Shown in pieces: positions 52,435 through 60,510 of a DNA stretch of 64,000 bases. The notes beneath the pieces were generated by a model. The model saw only the letters and a list, made by a program, of their open reading frames with translations, had not been told where the DNA came from and searched no databases. The stretch lies in contig JBGAVD010000002.1 of the NCBI GenBank assembly GCA_044228285.1, forward strand, positions 372,001 through 436,000, read 5' to 3'. The DNA comes from JBBATK01 sp044228285 (GTDB lineage: Bacteria > Bacteroidota > Ignavibacteria > Kapaibacteriales > NICIL-2). The stretch's first letter is position 1. Each line of letters opens with the position of its first letter. A program made the translations under genes and the position numbers.

Positions 52435-53034
52435 TTGAAGAAGTATAAGTACAAAGTATGTGTGCTTCCGCATGACGTTGATGCCTCGAGTTGCACATTG
52501 AGTCAGAAGTATCGCGGCATTGCACGCCTTGAAGGTTTGGACTTTCATGTTTACCCTGTATGCAATCCAGACACAACGAGTCTTCGAGAGAGACGTGTAC
52601 TTAGTTGGGCAGTATTGATGTACCGCGACTATCTGCGTGTTATGGAGAGCGATAATGATTTGTGGCTGTCCAACTATCGGCTAGGGTGCTTCTTCGAACG
52701 CATGTATACCGAGTACAACCACATCGGACTAAAATATGAGGTTGTTGAAGTAGCTGAAGAGGCTGAGCTTGTCGGCTATGTACCACACCTGACTAAGGAA
52801 TTGGGATATGACGTAGTTGTGAGTCGGGAAAAGTCGCTTATTTATAGACATATAGTTGCATGCGAGAATTCCGAGACTCGGGATCAATTATTTGAATTCT
52901 GTCTTGTCCATCTGAACGAAAACTGTCTATTTAACGACAAAGCAGACGCGGAAACGTATGTGCGAATGTTCTGTGAAACGTGTGACGAGTCGGTGTCAGA
53001 GCTGCGTATCATTCTGCTCTATGGCAGTCATTAG
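52435..53034 (+). CDS. Unknown accessory protein, family A member 1
   Basis: A protein of 199 residues. I chose TTG at 52435 because the two relatives begin MKKHNYYV and MTKHRYYI at the same place and GAGAAAG lies just before; the frame opens at GTG 52378 with a leader that looks unrelated. Shared marks are YRG near the start, LSNYRLGCFFERMYTEY, YEVVEVAEEAEL, LGYDVV, YEFC/EYC-like LFEFCLVHLNENCLFNDKADAETYV and the end ELRIILLYG. It is the most diverged of the three. No family is recognised; acidic composition and context suggest an immunity protein. It lies 350 bases after MITE-like copy 1. Confidence 0.75.
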   Translation: MKKYKYKVCVLPHDVDASSCTLSQKYRGIARLEGLDFHVYPVCNPDTTSLRERRVLSWAVLMYRDYLRVMESDNDLWLSNYRLGCFFERMYTEYNHIGLKYEVVEVAEEAELVGYVPHLTKELGYDVVVSREKSLIYRHIVACENSETRDQLFEFCLVHLNENCLFNDKADAETYVRMFCETCDESVSELRIILLYGSH

Positions 53035-54179
53035 TGCCCAGTCTTAACGAGACAGCGAGCAGACCCTTCCTAGAGTCATGCTATGCTTGCTCTCTATTAG
53101 AATAGTTGTGCTCCATAGGACAAAAGCGTAACCGTAACGTGACGCCAAGCGAGTGTCTCTAGCTGAAAGCTTGTCTGGCGCTAACTTTTACTATCATCTT
53201 TCACGAGACAACAATGGCTTGCTAGATAGTACACTCGATAGCGACTATATCGTAACGCGACACATTGAGCGACAAGTGTTCGAAAATTCTTGTCATGCCG
53301 TAGTATGAGGTGATTTAGTTGATTGCGATCTCGTATCTCAATGCACTACAAGTACTCACTGATCTAGCTCGGTTCTAGCATATCCATCGCTCATCTATTC
53401 TACGATAGACTCCAGCCATATATCGCGTTATGACATCAGCTTTTCGCAATGTACTGAGACTCGCGATCTTAATCAGATGCACACCAATGTGAAACCGTCA
53501 ACGTTTGCGTGCACTCGCTAGAGTGCGAGACACAAAGTAGTGAGACCCTCTTCTTTCAAGTCTAAAACCGACAATGATAAATGAAATCATCAAGTTCAAT
53601 TTGTTGTTGAATCCTGTCATACAGACGCGCACACTCGTGATATCCATGGTCGAGAGCAGGTAGTCCCGCTCTGCACCAAAGCAGTGACTTACACAGCCAG
53701 TTGTTGTATACCTAGCGCTTGCACTATTTACTGCGCCTCTAGAAGATCAGTCCCGCGCGCTTCAACGCGTTGCTTTTCATTTGCGTAGCAACGCGTTTGA
53801 GTTTTCCGTCATGCAGTTAATGAGCTATGTTTGGCTCAAGCCTTTAAGGATTGTCACGAACGACAAACATGTTAGCAAGGTTATCGTGAAAGGCAAGCGC
53901 GCTAACATCTATATTGTGTCAAAGACTCTCCAAGATAGCCTGCATTATTAGAAACTGGCAGAGTTCTTTCGAGTATCATGCGAGTTAGCGTTACTTTGTA
54001 GTCAGGGGTAAAGGACGATCTGTTCCGTACTGAGACCTATTCAATACTATAGTTTCTCCAAATGCTTGTAGAGCAAGCGTAATGTATTGGTATATTATCT
54101 TGGTGCAGTTCAAAATGGGGCGACGATGCTCAGCCACCGCAAAGTGAGTCTATCGCATCAGCAAATATTACGAATGACT
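53035..54179. other. Gene-free stretch of about 1.1 kb in the island
   Basis: Stops in every frame and low, uneven composition. No transposase, MITE-like or tRNA match is visible. It may be the grave of one or two earlier cassettes. A short inverted repeat TCAACGCGTTG-CTTTTCATTTGCGTAG-CAACGCGTTTGA occurs at 53761-53799. Confidence 0.5.
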
Positions 54180-54803
54180 ATGAAGAAGCACAATTACTAC
54201 GTACTAAGAGAACCGAATTCGACTAAAGATTCTGGCCGCAGATTGAGCAGTAAGTACCGAGGATATGATAGAGATCCGTGCTCGTTGGTTGATTCTTTTA
54301 ATCGAATCGATACAAATAAATTATTCGACGCAGAGCTGCGCTTGATAGCAATAGCTGATTACATGTTGCATTTGTATAGCTATACGATGGGGGAAGAAAT
54401 AATGCGAGAGATAACCAATTATGAGTTTGCATTATATATAGCCAAAACATTCTCTACATACAGTACTGATAAATCCACCTATGAAGTAGTTGAGGTTCAT
54501 TACTTGGACGATGAAGAGGCTGTAACTCCGTTTTTAAGTGTATTTCTAGGTTACGATGTCTGTTGGGATGGTAACGTTTCTGCAATTTATGGTATTGATG
54601 CAGAATGCGAAATGGGTGGTCCCGGTAGTGTATTATATGAGTACTGTCTGCCACGGCTTAACGACAACTGTCTGTTTCAAACAAGGGCTGAGGCGTCAGA
54701 GTACGCAATGAAGTACGTCGAGTGTTGGCCTGAAGCTCTTGTTGACATTCGCATAATAGCTCTTTATGGTGGCCCTCCAAGAGATACTGAAGTATTATGT
54801 TGA
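54180..54803 (+). CDS. Unknown accessory protein, family A member 2
   Basis: A protein of 207 residues from ATG 54180 (MKKHNYYVLREPN); ATG 54174 and the longer frame from 54087 are less likely because the relatives begin here. Close to member 3: YYVLREPNSTK, SSKYRGYDRDP, TNYEFALYIAKTFSTYST, YEVVEVHYLDDEEAV, LGYDVCWDGNVSAIYG, LYEYCLPRLNDNCLFQTRAEASEY and the end DIRIIALYGG. Alpha/beta and acidic, with no signal peptide. Its nearest neighbours are gene-free sequence before and an internally deleted IS3 after. Function unknown; possibly an immunity protein. Confidence 0.85.
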   Translation: MKKHNYYVLREPNSTKDSGRRLSSKYRGYDRDPCSLVDSFNRIDTNKLFDAELRLIAIADYMLHLYSYTMGEEIMREITNYEFALYIAKTFSTYSTDKSTYEVVEVHYLDDEEAVTPFLSVFLGYDVCWDGNVSAIYGIDAECEMGGPGSVLYEYCLPRLNDNCLFQTRAEASEYAMKYVECWPEALVDIRIIALYGGPPRDTEVLC

Positions 54804-55039
54804 TCGAAGAGAGCCGATTACCGGCTGGCAAGTTATAGCAGCGTTGAGTTCCGTACCGCATAAGGGAAGCTGAGGTTGTAATCGTATCCGCTCCTGAGAA
54901 TAGAAATGAATCCTGCTCTGTATGGTGGGTAGTGATGAAAATGAGACTGCTAGTCGGTTCGGAGTTAACACGAGAATGTGAAGGTAATATGGTGAGTAGC
55001 CTTAATGTCATACACCATACAAAGGGACGAGAAGATTCA

Positions 55040-55345
55040 CGAAGTACCCGAGAAACACAGTCGTCAGCGCTTCGACGTACAGTTCAAGAAAGAAGCAGTT
55101 GTTGGGATGGTGCGCTTGCGGAATCACTCTTAAAAGCCTTTAAAGAAGAGTCAGCGATAGAAAGTTATTTGCCTCGCGACTATCATCACGCAAGTGCATT
55201 GGTGTGTCGCTATATTGAGTTCTATTAAATCCGTCAGCGGTCACACTCCACACTGAAGTACAAGTGTGTGATTGACTTTGAATGAGAGCCCCGATGTAGC
55301 CACTTGAACAGCCTCCGTTAAATCGGGTCAATTCCATTAACTGCA
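55040..55345 (+). pseudogene. Internally deleted IS3-family element
   Basis: The start of orfA (RQRFDVQFKKEAVV at about 55063-55104) is joined almost at once to the end of orfB. That end reads CWDGALAESLLKAFKEESAIESYLPRDY from about 55098, then HHASALVCRYIEFY, a stop, IRQRSHSTLKYKCVIDFE, and AAATCGGGTCAATTCCA, the probable right end. About 1 kb of the transposase is missing. It is a small non-autonomous derivative that could still be moved by a full-length relative. Confidence 0.8.
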
Positions 55346-55414
55346 GTAGTATGTACAGGCTTCGAAGCTGAAGTCATAAGAGTAGGACCTAGCTGAGAAA
55401 GCACCGAGCCAATT

Positions 55415-56275
55415 CTAATATCCATTCAATGGTTCTTGACGAACCGGAGCACTAGTCTCTTTCTGCTTAACGCCAACCCGCTCCACAATATCCAACAAGA
55501 AGTACATTGTCACTGCTTTCGCTGATGCATCGGTGCAATTGATAACGTCGAAAGAAGATCCGTTCTTCTTTAGTTTGGACTTCGAAACAACCTGTAGACT
55601 CATAGCTGTCAACAGTGCAGTTTCCTCCAGGGGTGATATAATCGTGATAGGATCTTTCGTCGATCTTCCAGTTACGCCGGTAACCATTGATCGGAGCATG
55701 TTGTAATAGACCCATTGGTGGAACTTTGACTCGCTCGACGTGCTGTCGAGCATCCAGTGCGCTTTGTACGCGATATCATGCAGAGGCATACAGGCGTAGC
55801 ACATTTCCAATGCACTGTCTACTACACGTAGTGCTTCATTGTATTGCGCAGCAGCATAGAGATCCTGAGCACGGTGCGCCATGTCGCCAGCTTCTGCATA
55901 GAGTTTCGCAAAGTTCTTGCTAAAAGCTGCAGCTATGCGGAACTGAAAAAATGGTGTCGTTGTGTCGTGCTTCTTGACGCGATCCGTCAAGGGTTTGTAG
56001 AGTTGGGCAAATTCCGCGGGGGACATAGCTCTTGGCTGAGTAGCGCTTGTTTTTGCTGCTCCAGCAGGCGGAGTTCCCGGAAGACCTGGCTTTGAGGACG
56101 ATGGCGCTTTCGATGCAGTGTTTTGTGTGGCTGCTTTTGCCTTTTGCGCCGGCTTTGCCTGAGCTGCTTTCGGATCTGGTGGGGCGACTTGTGAGCTTCT
56201 GGACTGCGCGTTGACAAGGAAACTTCCAACAACGATGAAAGCTAGGATGATCAGGATATGAGAGGATGTTTTCAT
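55415..56275 (-). CDS. Exported DUF4919-like protein
   Basis: A protein of 286 residues from ATG 56275, where the signal peptide MKTSSHILIILAFIVVGSFLVNAQ begins; the frame is open upstream but without a signal. A low-complexity Ala/Pro/Lys/Ser linker (about 25-80) precedes the folded part: AQLYKPLTDRVKKHDTTTPFFQFRIAAAFS, then a helical TPR-like YAEAGDMAHRAQDLYAAAQYNEALRVVDSALEMCYACMPLH, and ITIISPLEETALLTAMSLQVVSKSK. The order resembles DUF4919 proteins of Bacteroidota. It is the only leftward gene of this region, and its core-like composition contrasts with the surrounding accessory genes. Confidence 0.82.
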   Translation of the reverse strand: MKTSSHILIILAFIVVGSFLVNAQSRSSQVAPPDPKAAQAKPAQKAKAATQNTASKAPSSSKPGLPGTPPAGAAKTSATQPRAMSPAEFAQLYKPLTDRVKKHDTTTPFFQFRIAAAFSKNFAKLYAEAGDMAHRAQDLYAAAQYNEALRVVDSALEMCYACMPLHDIAYKAHWMLDSTSSESKFHQWVYYNMLRSMVTGVTGRSTKDPITIISPLEETALLTAMSLQVVSKSKLKKNGSSFDVINCTDASAKAVTMYFLLDIVERVGVKQKETSAPVRQEPLNGY

Positions 56276-56399
56276 TGAATTTGAGCTAATAATGCAGAAA
56301 AAAGAGACTATCGGTTTGAATGCAATACAACTGTATGGCAATATAGAAAGTTTGGATAACGGAGAATGTCTATTCATAGTAGCTTGCCTAGACAATCAG

Positions 56400-56596
56400 T
56401 TGGAGAATCCGCACCCAATGACACACCATTCCCACGCACGTTGACTCATCGATTCCGTCTTGAGTGTTCTTACTGATCCGCATAGTAACTTGCAGCATTA
56501 GAACGACTTCGCGAGTCAATGTTGGACCGCTTTAACACTAAAAGGCTAGATCAAACCGCAGCGGATTAGGTGGGGCAGGGAGCGCGGAATTTCCAA
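56400..56596. mobile_element. 197-bp MITE-like element, copy 2
   Basis: Exactly 197 bp between TTGGAGAATCCGCAC and GCGCGGAATTTCCAA; the ends form an inverted repeat with 12 of 15 matches. The internal AACCGC-A-GCGGATT block is also inverted. It ends 157 bases before the start codon of the orphan gene at 56754, on the side where a promoter would lie. Confidence 0.9.
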
Positions 56597-56753
56597 TCGA
56601 GTGGAAGGTGCCTGAAGCAAAGGGGTCTAGTGTGTATATGTCAGACTTCGGAAACGCCTTGGTAAATGACCCTACGCATCAAGGAATGTACATGAGAATA
56701 TCGAACCGCGTAGAACCAATCCGTATACCCATAAAGACTAATCCTGCTTTGAA

Positions 56754-57128
56754 ATGATTGAACGCATAAGTGAAGGTACTTTATACGAGATGCTTCTAAG
56801 CATCAGCGAGAGTTCGAGCCTGTATGGATTGTTGGCGGATTTGTATCCTTATCGTGATTGTATGACAGTCGATGAGCAAGTCGAAGTCGTGCAAAGAATC
56901 GTACGTTATTTCTACTGCAAAGGACTTATTGAGTTCTACTGGGATACTGTTAAAGAAGTATGGCCCAAGTATGTCCTTTTGAGTGGTGCTGAAATTGAGC
57001 AAGTGTTCAACGAAAGAGAACTGTGGTATCCGCCGATTAGTGATCCAGTTAAACTTGTTGATTTATCAACGACTGTCCTAGGTGACAAGTATTTGAACGA
57101 GAGACTGATACGCGATATTGAGTTGTGA
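56754..57128 (+). CDS. Small accessory protein of unknown function
   Basis: A cytoplasmic, acidic protein of 124 residues. It is mostly helical at the start (LYEMLLSISESSSLYGLLADLYPYRDCMTVDEQVEVVQRIVRYFYCKGLIEFYWDTV) and ends with strand-like VLLSGAEIEQVFNERELWYPPISDP. No family is recognised. Size, charge and position between two MITE-like copies fit an immunity-type gene cassette. The end is 40 bases before the next MITE-like copy. Confidence 0.78.
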   Translation: MIERISEGTLYEMLLSISESSSLYGLLADLYPYRDCMTVDEQVEVVQRIVRYFYCKGLIEFYWDTVKEVWPKYVLLSGAEIEQVFNERELWYPPISDPVKLVDLSTTVLGDKYLNERLIRDIEL

Positions 57129-57168
57129 CTTTTAACGTCATGTTAATGAGAGCCCCCCCCCCATTATT

Positions 57169-57365
57169 CTGGAGAATTCGCACCCAATGACTCACCATTT
57201 ACACGAACATTGGCTCATCGATTCCGTCTTGAATGTTCTTACTGATCCGCATAGTAACTTGCAGCATTAGAACAACTTGGCGCGTGAATGTTGGACCGCT
57301 TTGTCACTAATAGGCTGGATTAATCCACCGCAGATTGGGTAGGGCATGGAGCGCAGATTATCCAG
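57169..57365. mobile_element. 197-bp MITE-like element, copy 3
   Basis: Again 197 bp, between CTGGAGAATTCGCAC and GCGCAGATTATCCAG, with 11 of 15 end positions paired. Immediately before it is a run of ten C (57153-57162). It ends 80 bases before the start codon of the duplicated Imm53-like gene, so its right end is within the promoter region. Confidence 0.9.
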
Positions 57366-57445
57366 GTCGAGCTCGACCCATGCATCCTAGTGATAGCCCT
57401 AACTAGTATATATTAATTGCGTTTATGTAAAAGAGAATAAAAACA

Positions 57446-58057
57446 ATGATCGCTTCAATAGAGATTAAGACCTTAGACAATCCAGGTTGGTTGGTTTTGA
57501 TAAGACTTGACAGTAAGGTTGCTTTGGCACTACGGTTGAAATATGAAGATCCTGCCAACAATTGGGAAGATGCTAATACGGCAGAAGAAGTACTTCACTC
57601 GTCATACACTGATAACTGGTATCACATAAAATATGAAGATGATGTATTTCAGGCCGCAGGGGATCCTATGAGACTAACCGAATTGTTGTTAAAAGCGCAA
57701 GAAATTCTTCAGCATGATTTCTATTTGGGTAACTTGGATCGTTTAAGATTTATGGAAAACTGGTTTGAAGGGCGATGTGATGCTGACTGGGAGCATTCCT
57801 ATGGAGCTAACATTGAGTCGCCTGCAGAACGCTCCTGGTTTTTGGAAATATGTATAATTGATACTGAAGTCGAAGGAAAAGTGTTAGTGCAATCGACGTT
57901 TGATATAGCTTCGCATGACAACTCATTCGTACGATATTGGTCAGACGGATCCAATTTTGTAGCTGAAGGTACAAATGTGAGTCTAGGCGACATCATTTTA
58001 GTTTACATGCAATTTTTAGACCCACCTGTCATCGGAAGTGGTTTGGGCTCGACTTAA
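57446..58057 (+). CDS. Tandem Imm53-like immunity protein
   Basis: A protein of 203 residues holding two Imm53-type modules. The C-terminal one (about 90-203) begins LDRLRFMENWFEGRCDADWEHSYGANIES, the hallmark WY...CDGDWEHSYG pattern. The N-terminal one (1-88) starts late, at IEIKTLDNPGWLVLIRLDSKVAL, and continues to NWYHIKYEDDVFQAAGDPMRLTELLLKAQEIL, both usual Imm53 parts, but lacks the leading WEHSYG segment. So it arose by tandem duplication with loss of the first start. Imm53 proteins neutralise toxins of polymorphic-toxin systems; no toxin is nearby. The second copy has drifted (PAERSWFLEI for LDNPGW). Confidence 0.85.
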   Translation: MIASIEIKTLDNPGWLVLIRLDSKVALALRLKYEDPANNWEDANTAEEVLHSSYTDNWYHIKYEDDVFQAAGDPMRLTELLLKAQEILQHDFYLGNLDRLRFMENWFEGRCDADWEHSYGANIESPAERSWFLEICIIDTEVEGKVLVQSTFDIASHDNSFVRYWSDGSNFVAEGTNVSLGDIILVYMQFLDPPVIGSGLGST

Positions 58058-58147
58058 TACCTTGAGACATGCAACGGACCCTGTGAACAAGTGGTTAACA
58101 GGATTCAAAATGTCAATAACTGGTCAGCAAGTTGTCGATAACTGAAG

Positions 58148-59379
58148 TCCCCTCCCCCCTCGTTATTCTGATAACGTACTAAGTTTATTTTACGAACAAA
58201 AAACGGTGTCCTATAGCAAAGAGAAAGCAGTACAGACGCGATCAAGAAGCGCGCATCGTACTTGAGTCGATCAGTGAGCGATATACTATACCTGAGCTCG
58301 CGCAAAAGAATAAGATCCATCCCCAGTTGATTACAAATTGGCGGAAGGTGTTTATAGACAATGCGAGCTTACTGTTTGATCACGGTCTTCCAAGTGGCCC
58401 TGGCAATCACGTAGCCGAACTGGCTGCACTGTACGAGAAGATAGGACAGCTGCAAGTCGAAGTCGATTTCTTAAAAAAAGTTCGAAGACACTTCCAGTTC
58501 GATAAAACGAGAGGTACATATTGATTGGGATCACTCATTAAGCCTCCTACGGCAGTGCGAGCTTCTTGAGATCAGTGGGTCAACCGCATACTATCATCCT
58601 CGGCCGGAGAGTGAACTCAATCTCATGCTGATGCTCTTGATGGATAAGCAGTATTTTGAACACCACGGATCTTGGCGTACCGGGTATGTACGCATGGCTT
58701 CGCAATACAATGGGTCATATGGTCAACTACAAACGTAAAGAGCGGCTGTACCGTCAAATGGGGCTTCATTCCATAGCTCCGGGGCCAAATACATCCAAAA
58801 AGACACCTGGTGTGTATGTGTATCCATACTTGCTGAGTGGTATGAAAGTAAGCGCACCTAATCAAGTGTGGGCGGCGGACATAACCTACATTCCAATGCC
58901 TGTAGGCTTCATGTACAAGTTCGCAATCATTGATCTGTTTAGCAAGTACTTGGTTGGTTGGGACATATCTTCAACCATGGAAGCCAGCTGGTGTAGTCAG
59001 GTGTACAAGGACTGTTTTCGCAGCCAAGTAAGTCCCGAGATCATCAATACGGATGAAGGATCTCAATTTACGAGCAATGAATGGGTCGATACCGTGAAAG
59101 ACACAGGAGCCAAGGTCAGTATGGACGGCAAGAATAGAGCTATCGACAATGTGTTTATAGAACGATATTGGAGGTCACTGAAGTACGAATGGGTGTATCC
59201 TCATCCAGCATCAACGGGACAAGAATTATATGGCGGCCTAACTTCGTACGTTCGGTACTACAATTAGGAACGATTACACAGTAGTCTGCAGCACCAAGCA
59301 CCAGTTGCAGTTTATCGACAGAAGAAGTAGTTTAGACAGCGAATATGAGACAGAAAAAGATATACTTAGAAATCCTAAG
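58148..59379 (+). pseudogene. Decayed IS3-family element, copy B
   Basis: The same element as at 16433 but better kept. orfA reads ARIVLESISERYTIPELAQKNKIHPQLI and then TNWRKVFIDNASLLFDHG, ending with a leucine-rich segment. orfB is broken by a frameshift near 58655-58660 but then reads LGVPGMYAWLRNTMGHMVNY and AADITYIPMPVGFMYKF (first Asp), INTDEGSQFTSNEWVD (second Asp) and IDNVFIERYWRSLKYEWVYP (Glu). The frame ends early at SYVRYYN. The triad is intact but the protein is broken. It ends about 90 bases before the start of family A member 3. Confidence 0.88.
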
Positions 59380-59471
59380 TTTTTGTCCGAATAATGGGAG
59401 GACCCGCAAATTATGGCAGGGCACTAATACTCAACAAGCGTAATTTATCCGTGACATCATTCGCATATATT

Positions 59472-60116
59472 ATGACAAAGCATAGATATTACATTCTAGA
59501 GAAACCGGATACAAGTAAACAGGCCATAATCAAACAGAGTGATAGATATCGTGGATATGAAAGGAGTGGTATTTCGTATCATGACTCCTATCATAGAGTA
59601 GCTAAAGAGACATTTTGCAGTACTCAACTACGATTGGATCAAATAGCTGAGTATATGTTGTTTTTGTATGAGTATACTATGGAGGATGTTAAGGACCTCC
59701 AGTTATCTAATTATGAATTCGGATTGTATATAGCTAAAACGTATACCGCATATAGTTCTGTTGATTCCATTTATGAAGTCGCTGAGGCGTACTTCTTTAA
59801 CAAAGAAGAGACGATTCAGGCGTATTTAGGTAATTTACTGGGTTACGATGTCTGTTGGGATGGCAACATTTCTGCTATTTATAATGTAGTTAAGGCTTGT
59901 GATGATGGTGAGCCGATTGATGCATTATATGAGTATTGCTCACCTCGGCTTAACGATAACTGCTTATTTAAAACAGTTGATGAGGCTTCTGAATATGTAG
60001 CGATAGTTGGTGCGCACTACCCTGGGACTGTTGATAGTTTGAGAATTGTTGTTCTGTATTGCGATGCACAAGAGGATATCTGTGGAGAATCTCCCAGGAT
60101 TGTTACAGATAGTTAA
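59472..60116 (+). CDS. Unknown accessory protein, family A member 3
   Basis: A protein of 214 residues from ATG 59472 (MTKHRYYILEKPD). It aligns along its length with the gene at 54180: YRGYERSG, LSNYEFGLYIAKTYTAYSS, YEVAEAYFFNKEETI, LGYDVCWDGNISAIYN, LYEYCSPRLNDNCLFKTVDEASEYV, SLRIVVLYC. Acidic, without signal peptide or membrane segment. About 90 bases of non-IS sequence separate it from the decayed IS3 copy B, which may supply its promoter. MITE-like copy 4 begins 49 bases after its stop. Confidence 0.87.
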   Translation: MTKHRYYILEKPDTSKQAIIKQSDRYRGYERSGISYHDSYHRVAKETFCSTQLRLDQIAEYMLFLYEYTMEDVKDLQLSNYEFGLYIAKTYTAYSSVDSIYEVAEAYFFNKEETIQAYLGNLLGYDVCWDGNISAIYNVVKACDDGEPIDALYEYCSPRLNDNCLFKTVDEASEYVAIVGAHYPGTVDSLRIVVLYCDAQEDICGESPRIVTDS

Positions 60117-60164
60117 GCTAATATTCGCACAATATTAAGGTCATTCCGGCTTTAGAGTAGTAAG

Positions 60165-60361
60165 CTGGAGAATCCGCACCCAATGACCCACCATTTCCAC
60201 GAACGTTGGCTTATCGATTCCGTCTTGAGTGTTCTTACTGATCTGCATAGGAACTTGCAGCACTAGAACGACTTCGCGAGTCAATGTTGGACCGCTTTGT
60301 CACTAATAGTCTGGATCAATCCGCAGCGGATTAGGTGGGGCAGGGAGCGCAGAATATCCAG
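60165..60361. mobile_element. 197-bp MITE-like element, copy 4
   Basis: Exactly 197 bp, CTGGAGAATCCGCAC to GCGCAGAATATCCAG, with 11 of 15 end positions paired and the internal AATCCGC-A-GCGGATT intact. The outermost base of the two ends changes together between copies (T...A in copy 2, C...G in copies 3 and 4), as expected for an element moved by recognition of both ends. It ends 150 bases before the start of the gene at 60511. Confidence 0.9.
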
Positions 60362-60510
60362 AAAGAAGTCGACAATACGGCTCAGAGCCTAATAAGTTGG
60401 TTCAAACATTATGCACTGATACATTGCTCATGCAGTGTGCATGGGTTATGTGGCTACTAATTGGAAGTAGCTGTACCCCGCTGTTTCAAATTATTTTGCC
60501 AAACAACGCC

